This document shows positions 1-5,629 of a stretch of DNA of 9,036 nucleotides, piece by piece. A program made the translations under genes and the position numbers. This DNA is from Legionella sp. (GTDB lineage Bacteria; Pseudomonadota; Gammaproteobacteria; Legionellales; Legionellaceae), in NCBI GenBank assembly GCA_004297865.1, contig SCSO01000450.1:1-9036 (forward strand), given 5' to 3'. Below the pieces are notes generated by a model. That model was not told the DNA's origin, made no database searches, and saw only the letters and a program-made list of their open reading frames with translations. The number at the start of each line of letters is the position of its first letter. The first letter of the stretch is position 1.

Positions 1-143
1 ATTTCCTTGCGATCGACATCAACATGAGATGGGGCCTTGATCCCCACGGCAATATGACCTTTGCGCACATACAACATCTTGATTTCAATTTGTCCTTTAT
101 CGATGAGGATTTGTTCTCCAACACGACGGGTAAGCACTAACAT
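1..143 (-). CDS. lvrC: CsrA-family RNA-binding regulator (LvrC-like), C-terminus outside window
   Basis: About 47 N-terminal residues are visible, beginning MLVLTRRVGEQILI; the rest lies beyond position 1. This is the classic CsrA opening: MLxLTRRVGE, followed by a beta-rich stretch and the 'IAVGIKAP' segment that aligns with 'VRIGVNAP' of CsrA. CsrA proteins are small dimers that bind GGA motifs in mRNA leaders and alter translation or stability. The start is ATG at 143-141 with an AGGAG ribosome site at 151-155, 7 bases upstream. The gene follows lvrB after 19 bases, so they are probably co-transcribed. CsrA paralogues at this position after lvrA and lvrB are known on Legionella conjugative elements, where they are thought to regulate the element rather than replace the chromosomal CsrA. 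Family assignment is firm; the name LvrC rests on gene order. Confidence 0.93.
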   Translation of the reverse strand, partial: MLVLTRRVGEQILIDKGQIEIKMLYVRKGHIAVGIKAPSHVDVDRKE

Positions 144-162
144 GGCAATTCTCCTAGGTTAT

Positions 163-648
163 TTAACTTCTTAATTCTTTAAGCATTGCCTTGATATGCA
201 TTTCAGCGACTTCACGGCTAGCAGGTTTACTGATTACATTTTTTAAAGGGTTGGGCATCCTGCGATTCTGAATGTCTTTGCAGCAGTCCATGAATTGCGG
301 CAAAGAAGGCGGGTAAATTTTCCTTTCACGGCATACAACCAGTACTTCTTTCAAAACCTGGTTATCATAGCGTTGTAGGCTTTCGGACCATTCTTGTTTC
401 GCTAGAGTTAACAAACTATCGGTCCTGTAATTGTTCCACCAATTTTGGCCATAAATGGCTCCAAGCCTGGTGAACAAAATATCCATTCGTAAATCGTGAA
501 CTAATGCAGAATTGGCTGTTGAAGTCTGTTCCTCTTGGTTATGGGGTCGCTGCGATATCATCGAAGCTGAGATTGGCTCCTCGCCCACACGCTTCCCAGA
601 AGGAGTTGAAAGTGGATTTTTTTGAATTATTTCCTCTATTTTTTTCAT
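163..648 (-). CDS. lvrB: LvrB, Legionella vir-region protein; lambda P-like helicase-loader candidate
   Basis: A 161-residue protein. Residues 1-50 are polar and look disordered. The core, residues 55-126, is helical and contains FTRLGAIYGQNWW, LAKQEWSESL and YPPSLPQF. That layout (F-x-x-L-x-x-x-Y, then a K-x-E-W helix, then a C-R... PPS-x-x-x-F end) resembles the replication protein P family of lambdoid phages, which loads DnaB helicase; this is my inference from motif memory. The start is ATG at 648 with AGGAG 7 bases upstream. The first 110 bases overlap the end of lvrA in another frame, and the stop is 19 bases before the csrA-like gene. The position between lvrA and a csrA paralogue is the conserved lvr order of Legionella mobile elements. 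The molecular function of LvrB is not established. Confidence 0.85.
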   Translation of the reverse strand: MKKIEEIIQKNPLSTPSGKRVGEEPISASMISQRPHNQEEQTSTANSALVHDLRMDILFTRLGAIYGQNWWNNYRTDSLLTLAKQEWSESLQRYDNQVLKEVLVVCRERKIYPPSLPQFMDCCKDIQNRRMPNPLKNVISKPASREVAEMHIKAMLKELRS

Positions 649-1399
649 TCGATGTCTCCTTGTTAATTTGCGTAACGGGAATGCTTTCCCAGCTTTCTTG
701 AGCTAACCAATTCGCTGGATACTTCCAATTGGGAACCCATAGCCCTTCTTTTTGTAAATCGTCATAACTGGTTATTTGAGATTTGAGGACATTCATTATT
801 TTTGAAAAAAGCACACCATCAGGATTTAACTTTTCAAACTCATCCCAAGCTTTGGGTTTGTCTACGGGTTTGGGGTATATCTCCCAAAATTTTTCAAAGT
901 TGCTTAAACAAACAAGATCTTTCTTAGAGTTATGAGGTGTGACGGGATTTGTGTTTTTAACTATGTCGGCTTTTAATTCTTGCTTCGCATAATCCGTTGA
1001 TAAATCAGCATTTTTTTCAACTTTAGCCATGACGGGTTGGGATGACGGGTTTGTGACGGGTTTATTTTTTACAGAATCATCTGACTCCGCTAATAAGCAT
1101 TTCAAAATAAGATGCATATCATCTGATTTGATTTCAATAAGCCCCGCTTTCTCAAGTCCTTTAATCACACGTCGTAATTGAGGGCGACTTGGGCTTCCAG
1201 ATTTAATGATTCCTTGATGAGGCTCTACATATAAAGTTTCAGCTAAAGACTTATAACTAATTCGGCGTTTAACACCACCTACAATAAAGGATTGACGATC
1301 CATGTATGGCCTGATCCCTAGCACATATGCCAATTGCTGAATATGGGGCAACCCCATTAAAGCAGACAACTCACGTGTATTTATAAATAAAAAGTCCAT
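539..1399 (-). CDS. lvrA: LvrA, winged-helix plus DnaT/phage-O-like protein
   Basis: A 286-residue protein starting at MDFLFINTREL. Residues about 13-105 look like a winged-helix DNA-binding region (RPQLRRVIKGLEKAGLIEI resembles a recognition helix plus wing). Residues 106-165 form a polar linker. Residues about 168-240 match the C-terminal pattern of phage replication and DnaT-like proteins: FWEIYPKPVDKPKAWDEF, then WVPNWKYPANWLAQESWE. I infer a replication-initiator or helicase-recruiting role, paired with LvrB as lambda O pairs with P. An upstream TTG at 1450 keeps the frame open but has no ribosome site. The ATG at 1399 has AAGGA at 1410-1414, 10 bases away, and is preferred; ATG at 1417 is a weaker alternative. 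The last 36 residues overlap lvrB. The gene is led by the promoter at 1502-1529. Confidence 0.85.
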   Translation of the reverse strand: MDFLFINTRELSALMGLPHIQQLAYVLGIRPYMDRQSFIVGGVKRRISYKSLAETLYVEPHQGIIKSGSPSRPQLRRVIKGLEKAGLIEIKSDDMHLILKCLLAESDDSVKNKPVTNPSSQPVMAKVEKNADLSTDYAKQELKADIVKNTNPVTPHNSKKDLVCLSNFEKFWEIYPKPVDKPKAWDEFEKLNPDGVLFSKIMNVLKSQITSYDDLQKEGLWVPNWKYPANWLAQESWESIPVTQINKETSNEKNRGNNSKKSTFNSFWEACGRGANLSFDDIAATP

Positions 1400-1474
1400 C
1401 TTCAACTTTTCCTTCATTCCATCGACAATAATTGGTATTTGAAATAACAATTAATATCAGTTAATATCATTCAA

Positions 1475-1491
1475 TAACACGAAACGTGTTA
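1475..1491. promoter_or_regulatory. 17-bp palindrome, likely operator between lvrA and the XRE gene
   Basis: TAACACG-AAA-CGTGTTA is a perfect inverted repeat with 7-base arms and a 3-base centre. It lies just downstream of the predicted lvrA transcription start (about 1495), between the divergent genes. Size and symmetry suit a dimeric HTH regulator such as the neighbouring XRE protein, so bound repressor would block the lvrA operon. It would also form a hairpin at the very 5' end of the lvrA mRNA, so an RNA role is a possible alternative. Confidence 0.6.
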
Positions 1492-1501
1492 CTCATAACT
1501 C

Positions 1502-1529
1502 ATTGTAAATCCACCCACTTTGGAGTCAA
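1502..1529 (-). promoter_or_regulatory. sigma70-type promoter of the lvrA-lvrB-csrA operon
   Basis: Read on the minus strand: TTGACT (1529-1524), a 16-base spacer, then TACAAT (1507-1502). Each hexamer differs from consensus by one base. Transcription would begin near 1495, giving a leader of about 95 bases before the lvrA ATG at 1399. The palindrome at 1475-1491 falls in the first 20 transcribed bases. Confidence 0.6.
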
Positions 1530-1548
1530 TACAGCTACAGAGGCTGTA
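1530..1548. promoter_or_regulatory. Second inverted repeat, upstream of the XRE gene
   Basis: TACAGC (1530-1535) and GCTGTA (1543-1548) form 6-base arms around a 7-base centre. The site abuts the -35 of the minus-strand lvrA promoter. It also overlaps a plus-strand -10-like hexamer, TGTAAT (1545-1550), that could serve the XRE gene, although the matching -35 (TTGGAG at 1520, 19-base spacer) is poor. It could be an autoregulatory site. Its sequence differs from the 1475-1491 palindrome, so the two need not bind the same protein. Confidence 0.35.
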
Positions 1549-1563
1549 ATTGAATGAACTCAA

Positions 1564-1815
1564 ATGAACTTAAAAAAAATTATTGGCTGCAGAATAACGC
1601 AGGCTAGAAAAGCCAATGGACTAACGATTAAAGAGTTGGGAAGTAGAACAAATTTGGTAGCAACGAGAATTGGTAATTGGGAACAAGGGACCAGAACTCC
1701 TGGACCGGAAGAGGCAAAAATTCTATCGAAAGAACTTAAGGTTGCTGCATCGTGGTTGCTGTGTATCACAGACAACCCGCATGGAGAATGGATAGAAAGG
1801 GTACAGATTTCTTAG
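1564..1815 (+). CDS. lvrR: XRE-family helix-turn-helix regulator, LvrR-like repressor candidate
   Basis: An 83-residue cytoplasmic DNA-binding protein. Residues about 8-66 form a typical HTH_XRE fold: RITQARKANGLTIKELGSRT (helices 1 and 2), NLVATRIGNWEQG (recognition helix and the W-E-x-G turn), then TPGPEEAKILSKELKV. Such phage-repressor-like proteins dimerise and bind palindromes. The gene is divergent from lvrA, across a region with a strong lvrA promoter and two inverted repeats, so repression of the lvr operon and of itself is the obvious hypothesis. The start ATG at 1564 lacks a good ribosome site; transcription from the candidate -10 at 1545 would leave a very short leader. The LvrR name comes from the known lvrRABC gene order and not from sequence comparison. 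The tail after residue 66 is short and has no recognised effector domain. Confidence 0.8.
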   Translation: MNLKKIIGCRITQARKANGLTIKELGSRTNLVATRIGNWEQGTRTPGPEEAKILSKELKVAASWLLCITDNPHGEWIERVQIS

Positions 1816-1875
1816 GCTCATTTCCTTTTGTATCCTCAGGTAATTGTCATGTTTGCATCAAACAGGAGAACATCC

Positions 1876-2937
1876 ATGTGGTCTATTCGAACCATTTCAC
1901 CTACGTTTGCAGCCCTTACTGCAGCATTACTATTTGGTGCCAGTATGCCAATTGCCAAAGAGCTTGTAGGACAAGTATCTCCTATATTGCTTGCTGGATT
2001 GTTGTATGTTGGAAGTGGGGTAGGGTTAATTGTAATACGCTTAATTAAAGATCGCGGGTGGAATCATTCGGATTTGGTAAAAAAGGATTGGTTGTGGTTG
2101 ACTGGTGCAATCATTTTTGGTGGTGTGTTGGGACCTATCTTGTTGATGGCTGGGTTACAACAAACAGGAGCTGCTAGAGCGTCTCTTTTGTTGAACCTTG
2201 AGACTGTACTTACTGCTTTTTTGGCATGGATTATTTTCAAAGAACACACAGCTTTTCGGATTATGCTCGGCATGCTTTTGATTGTCGCTGGAGGAATTCT
2301 CTTATCGTGGCCTTCTCATGGCATAACAGAACAACACAATAGTCTTGGACCAATTGCCATCGCAGGGGCTTGTTTATGTTGGGCAATTGATAATAACTTT
2401 ACCCGAAACATTTCTGCAAGCGATCCTTTGTTCATTGCAGGAGGTAAGGGTTTAACGGCAGGTATTGTAAATACAAGCTTAGCACTTCTACTCGGTATCA
2501 ACCTTCCCAATTGGCAAACAATTGGCTATGCGCTTTCTGTTGGTTTTATTGGTTACGGTGCCAGCCTTGTCTTATTCGTCTTAGCTTTGCGTGGTCTTGG
2601 TACTGTGCGAACAGGCGCTTATTTTTCAACAGCACCATTTATTGGCGCGGCTACTGCCATTTTATTTTTTCAAGATAAGCCATCATTAGTATTTTGGGCT
2701 GCAACACTATTAATGGGTATTGGTGTATGGTTACACCTTACCGAACATCATGAACACGAACATAGGCACGAGCCATTTTCACACAGTCACCGACATACTC
2801 ATGATGAACATCATCTGCATACACATCACTTCGATTGGGATGGGAAGGAACCACATGCCCATGCCCACCATCATGAACCGCTTACACATTCCCATCCCCA
2901 TTCTCCTGATATCCATCATAGGCATCATCATAAGTAA
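1876..2937 (+). CDS. EamA/DMT-family transporter with histidine-rich metal-binding tail
   Basis: A 353-residue inner-membrane protein with about ten hydrophobic segments arranged as two EamA repeats. The first repeat runs from TFAALTAALLFGASMPIAKE to GILLSW, and contains the LLNLETVLTAFLAWIIFKE signature. The second runs from the GPIAIAGACLCWAIDNN segment to LLMGIGVWLHL. Residues 291-353 form a cytoplasmic or periplasmic tail with 27 histidines in 63 residues, containing two copies of an HEP-x-x-HSH-x-H unit. Members with this tail are known among DMT proteins, but their substrate is not; the tail suggests divalent metal (Ni, Co, Zn) binding, by inference. The ATG at 1876 is chosen because AGGAG lies 7 bases upstream; in-frame ATGs at 1828 and 1849 lack such a site. 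It lies 60 bases after the XRE gene on the same strand and faces chrA. Confidence 0.88.
   Translation: MWSIRTISPTFAALTAALLFGASMPIAKELVGQVSPILLAGLLYVGSGVGLIVIRLIKDRGWNHSDLVKKDWLWLTGAIIFGGVLGPILLMAGLQQTGAARASLLLNLETVLTAFLAWIIFKEHTAFRIMLGMLLIVAGGILLSWPSHGITEQHNSLGPIAIAGACLCWAIDNNFTRNISASDPLFIAGGKGLTAGIVNTSLALLLGINLPNWQTIGYALSVGFIGYGASLVLFVLALRGLGTVRTGAYFSTAPFIGAATAILFFQDKPSLVFWAATLLMGIGVWLHLTEHHEHEHRHEPFSHSHRHTHDEHHLHTHHFDWDGKEPHAHAHHHEPLTHSHPHSPDIHHRHHHK
2767..2925 (+). repeat. Imperfect duplicated His-rich unit inside the DMT transporter tail
   Basis: Two related 18-residue units lie 35 residues apart, at about 2767-2820 and 2872-2925. Both follow HEP-[FL]-[ST]-HSH-[RP]-H-[TS]-x-D-x-HH-x-H. 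Their regular spacing suggests an internal duplication, giving two similar metal-chelating arms separated by an acidic FDWDG linker. Confidence 0.7.
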
Positions 2938-3013
2938 ATTAGGTTAGGTCCAGTGCTAAGGATTTACTACTTTGCTTTGTACTTATTATTTACAGGTGTA
3001 CATTTTCTTGCAA

Positions 3014-3052
3014 CATAGGCTGGTAAGAAATCCAGTTTAATACCAACCTATG
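3014..3052. terminator. Stem-loop between convergent DMT and chrA genes, possible bidirectional terminator
   Basis: CATAGGCTGGTA (3014-3025) pairs with TACCAACCTATG (3041-3052) at 11 of 12 positions, around a 15-base loop. It spans the chrA stop codon. Neither strand has a clear T-tract after the stem, so this is not a textbook intrinsic terminator. Its place between two converging genes makes an end-of-transcript role plausible. Confidence 0.35.
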
Positions 3053-4254
3053 CCTGTCACTAGAGCACAAAAAAAGACAACCATCCATGCTGGAACACGC
3101 CAAAATTGCAGCAGGATAAACGCCATTACTGCTAACCAATAATCATTTAACGAGAAAATCGCACCAGTCCAAACAGGTTGGTAAAACGCTGCTAGTAACA
3201 AACCTACCACCGAAGCATTAATACCCAGCATGGCTTTTTGCATAGACGGATGCCGACGAAGAGTGTTCCACAAAGGTAAGACTCCGATTATCAATAAAAA
3301 GGAAGGTAAAAAAATAGCGACTAAGGCAATGATAGCCCCAAGCCACCCATTCGGGGTATTAATTGACACGGCCCCAAGGAAGGCTGCAAACGTAAAAAGA
3401 GGTCCAGGTAATGCTTGCGCGGCACCGTATCCTGCAAGAAAAAGAGAGTTATCGACCCATCCATTTGGAACAACCTTAGCTTGCAATAAAGGCAAAACTA
3501 CATGACCTCCACCAAAAACCAAAGAACCAGCACGGTAGAAGGCATCAAACAACTGTATAGGGTAACTTGCGATATAGAAAGACAAAAATGGCAATAGAGC
3601 GAGCAACATAAAGAAACAAAGCAAAACAGTCATGCCAGTCCGCTTAGTCAGCTTCACAGCCAACTCACTGCTGGGAAGTGATTTTTCAGGAGAAAGAAAA
3701 AAAAGACCCAAAATACCACCAATGATTATCATTAATACTTGGCCACTTGCATTAGGGATTAAACTTGAGCCAATGCAGGCTAATACAGCAACGCTTGCCC
3801 TTGTTTTGTCAGGACATAAAGAAACGCTCATTCCCCAAAGGGCTTGAGCAACTACCGCTACCGCAACCACTTTCAACCCATGAATCCATGGAGTATTATC
3901 ATGAATACCCATATTGATAAGAGCAAGACCAAATAACACCATAAGTAAAGCAGAAGGGAGTGTGAAGCCAAGCCAGGCCGCTACTGCGCCACGCACACCG
4001 CACTTTGACAGTCCAAGCGCAATACCTACTTGGCTACTCGCAGGCCCTGGCAAAAATTGGCATAACGCGACCAAATCAACGTAGGCATGGTCGCTCAACC
4101 ATTTTAATCGACCTACAAATTCATCACGAAAATAACCAAGATGCGCTATGGGGCCACCAAAACTGATGCATCCTAGCTTAAGAAAAATCAGGAAAATTTT
4201 CATTATGCTGACTTGTTCTTTTTTATTTCTTTGGCTAATCAATAGCTCCTCCAT
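3037..4254 (-). CDS. chrA: ChrA chromate ion transporter
   Basis: A 405-residue inner-membrane protein of the CHR family, full length for the two-domain form. Each half carries the family motifs: FGGPIAHLGYF at 32-42 and LPGPASSQ at 68-75 in the first half, FGGGHVVLP at 247-255 and LPGPLFTFAAF at 282-292 in the second. GVRGAVAAWLGFTLPS follows the first LPGP, as usual. Such proteins export chromate, lowering cytoplasmic Cr(VI); some members may move sulfate or other oxyanions, so the substrate is inferred from family. The start is uncertain: the ATG at 4254 has no upstream ribosome site, while GGAGG lies inside its first codons, 5 bases before a TTG at 4242. ATG at 4203 is a third option. It follows the HIHP-protein gene by about 90 bases, with a hairpin between. 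Confidence 0.93.
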   Translation of the reverse strand: MEELLISQRNKKEQVSIMKIFLIFLKLGCISFGGPIAHLGYFRDEFVGRLKWLSDHAYVDLVALCQFLPGPASSQVGIALGLSKCGVRGAVAAWLGFTLPSALLMVLFGLALINMGIHDNTPWIHGLKVVAVAVVAQALWGMSVSLCPDKTRASVAVLACIGSSLIPNASGQVLMIIIGGILGLFFLSPEKSLPSSELAVKLTKRTGMTVLLCFFMLLALLPFLSFYIASYPIQLFDAFYRAGSLVFGGGHVVLPLLQAKVVPNGWVDNSLFLAGYGAAQALPGPLFTFAAFLGAVSINTPNGWLGAIIALVAIFLPSFLLIIGVLPLWNTLRRHPSMQKAMLGINASVVGLLLAAFYQPVWTGAIFSLNDYWLAVMAFILLQFWRVPAWMVVFFCALVTGIGWY

Positions 4255-4287
4255 AAATAAAGAAACTCATCTAAGGCATTCTAACGC

Positions 4288-4312
4288 GTAACCACTTTAC
4301 GAAGTGGCTTAC
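4288..4312. other. Intercistronic hairpin upstream of chrA
   Basis: GTAACCACTT (4288-4297) pairs with AAGTGGCTTAC (4302-4312) through a single bulged C, around a 4-base loop. On the transcribed minus strand it lies between the HIHP-protein stop and the chrA start. No T-tract follows it, so it may be an attenuating or mRNA-stabilising element instead of a terminator. A TAGAAT hexamer (minus strand, 4283-4278) just downstream could be a -10, but no -35 fits it. Confidence 0.4.
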
Positions 4313-4345
4313 CTTATAAACAAATATCAAGCCAGACTAATTAAC

Positions 4346-5158
4346 CTATTGTTTAATATCAATTCCAAAAGGCACATAGACGTTTTTTTCATGAATGCGA
4401 AATTGCGCAAATAACTTAACGAAGCCTGCTTTTTGAGGTTCTAAATGGAACATTAACTGGGAACCACCACGTTCAGAGTCTTTGCTAGGTTCTTTTCCCA
4501 TAGGATGTATGTGAAGTATGGAAGAGTAATCTGCATAAAACCCCATAAGATGTGCGAATGCCCCCATAACAGGTTGTAGCTCGTTGAAAGGCTTTCCATT
4601 ATTAGTAACAGTAATCATTGCCATTATCGGCTTACCAACCCGAGGTTGCCCATCTAGTTTCAAATCAAACTGATAGGATCCGACATTGGAATTCATTTTA
4701 ACTTGCTTATCAATTGAGTATTTATGCGAAGAAGTACCAATATCAGTGTTTAGAAATAACTGCTTGTTGGTGGAAATAGGCGTGATATCAACCCATATTC
4801 GATAAGAACCACTATTTTTGGGTGTAAATTTAAAAATAAAGTCCTTACTTTTATTATCGATTAGAGGATGAATATGATAGTAATCGGTTAGTGTAGGATC
4901 TATAACCATTACATGAATCTTTTTTGTATGTACTGTCTTAAGATCTTCTAAAGTAAGTGGCTTATTATTGTTCAGCAATTGGAAACGAATTGTTTTTGTA
5001 GTATTCGCCGTAATTGTATTCGAAGTATTCTCAAGCGCTAATTGTACAGTATTTATATTAGGTAGGTCATGTTTCGATACGTGCTCATCTGTATTAGCGA
5101 AAGTCACCGTGTTGACTGACAGCAAGCTCAATAATAAGGCGAAGGATAAAGTTCTCAT
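4346..5158 (-). CDS. Periplasmic protein with tandem H-x-M-x10-HIHP repeats, unknown function
   Basis: A 270-residue exported protein. Residues 1-21 are a Sec signal peptide (MRTLSFALLLSLLS... ending VTFA, cleavage before N22). The mature part looks like two beta-sandwich domains, about 38-135 and 160-268. Each contains the same spaced motif: H82-x-M84-x10-HIHP(95-98) and H203-x-M205-x10-HIHP(216-219). Paired His and Met residues in the periplasm suggest a metal site, perhaps copper, but this is inference. It resembles loosely described YtkA-like or P-type-ATPase-associated secreted proteins found beside metal pumps; I do not recognise a characterised member. The ATG at 5158 has AGGA at about 5164-5167. 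It follows the small lipoprotein gene after 242 bases and precedes chrA on the same strand, in a metal-resistance block. Confidence 0.75.
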   Translation of the reverse strand: MRTLSFALLLSLLSVNTVTFANTDEHVSKHDLPNINTVQLALENTSNTITANTTKTIRFQLLNNNKPLTLEDLKTVHTKKIHVMVIDPTLTDYYHIHPLIDNKSKDFIFKFTPKNSGSYRIWVDITPISTNKQLFLNTDIGTSSHKYSIDKQVKMNSNVGSYQFDLKLDGQPRVGKPIMAMITVTNNGKPFNELQPVMGAFAHLMGFYADYSSILHIHPMGKEPSKDSERGGSQLMFHLEPQKAGFVKLFAQFRIHEKNVYVPFGIDIKQ

Positions 5159-5186
5159 AGAAATTCCTAATAAGCAAATTAGTTGA

Positions 5187-5192
5187 ATTATA
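5187..5192 (-). promoter_or_regulatory. Candidate -10 box for the HIHP-protein gene
   Basis: The minus strand reads TATAAT here, a perfect -10, inside the 12-base AT palindrome AATTATATAATT (5186-5197). It is about 30 bases before the start codon at 5158. No recognisable -35 lies 16-18 bases upstream, so this may be chance in AT-rich DNA or an activator-dependent promoter. Confidence 0.3.
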
Positions 5193-5279
5193 TAATTAAC
5201 ATGAATAAAGTTATTCCCATCATCATTAATTTTCAGTGAGTGAAATAAATCCTAGTAGTGCTGCACTGTCAGATAATTG

Positions 5280-5356
5280 CAGTTGCTACAAAGTAATAAC
5301 TCTTTCTTTTTATGAAAAAAATGAAAACAGAAAGCAGCATTAATGAATAGCAACTG
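5280..5356. repeat. Nested inverted repeats in the gap between lipoprotein and HIHP genes
   Basis: CAGTTGCTA (5280-5288) and TAGCAACTG (5348-5356) are perfect 9-base complements. Inside them, CTTTCT and AGAAAG (near 5302 and 5331) form a second, aligned pair. The arrangement could fold into a long interrupted stem in the 242-base space 5159-5400, which otherwise holds no gene I can support. It might end the RND transcript or be a structured RNA; on sequence alone it could also be chance. Confidence 0.3.
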
Positions 5357-5400
5357 AGGCTAAAATTAAAATCCCGAGGGTAATTTCCATTCCTTAGACA

Positions 5401-5574
5401 TCATTGCTTATTTTCATCAGGATGAAGGTGTTCCCCATTTCCGCCAAAACCACCCTGATACCCTTCTTCTGGATGCGCTTTTTTTTCAGGGGTCATTGAA
5501 GCACAGGACATTAATAAACTAGTGCCCAACAATGCTATTACGATTAACCCTATAATTTTTTTACTATTATTCAT
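5401..5574 (-). CDS. Small His/Gly-containing lipoprotein, 57 residues, next to the RND pump
   Basis: Translation gives MNNSKKIIGLIVIALLG, then TSLLMSCASMTPEKKA and a short tail ending HPDENKQ. Residues 1-23 are a lipoprotein signal: basic start, hydrophobic core, and lipobox L-M-S-C with the lipidated cysteine at 24. The mature peptide is only about 34 residues, with a GGFGGNG stretch and three histidines (H33, H47, H49). The start is well supported: ATG at 5574 with AGGAG ending 5 bases upstream. It begins 55 bases after the RND pump stop on the same strand, so it is probably co-transcribed. I recognise no family. Possible roles are a metal-sequestering or envelope accessory peptide for the efflux system. 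Residue 25 is Ala, not Asp, which suggests outer-membrane sorting. Confidence 0.75.
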   Translation of the reverse strand: MNNSKKIIGLIVIALLGTSLLMSCASMTPEKKAHPEEGYQGGFGGNGEHLHPDENKQ

Positions 5575-5629
5575 TTTAAACTCCTTTTTTTTACCTGCTT
5601 TTTACATCATATAACAAAATAGTCTTTCA

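Noticed and set aside
1400..1450. Longer lvrA reading from TTG at 1450
   Set aside because: No ribosome site precedes the TTG, and the added residues do not look like the start of the winged-helix domain; ATG at 1399 has AAGGA upstream.
1560..1775. Minus-strand 71-residue open frame opposite the XRE gene
   Set aside because: It is a shadow of a clear HTH_XRE gene and has no family-like features or supported start.
1828..1875. Upstream ATGs (1828, 1849) as the DMT start
   Set aside because: They lack ribosome sites, while ATG at 1876 has AGGAG at 7 bases and leads straight into TM1.
1752..2048. Plus-strand 98-residue frame bridging the XRE and DMT genes
   Set aside because: Overlaps two well-supported genes in another frame, has irregular composition rich in Cys and Trp, and lacks a ribosome site.
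2746..2937. CAT/CAC-rich stretch as a DNA repeat or CRISPR-like array
   Set aside because: The periodicity is explained by histidine codons of the transporter tail; there are no regular spacers or palindromic repeats.
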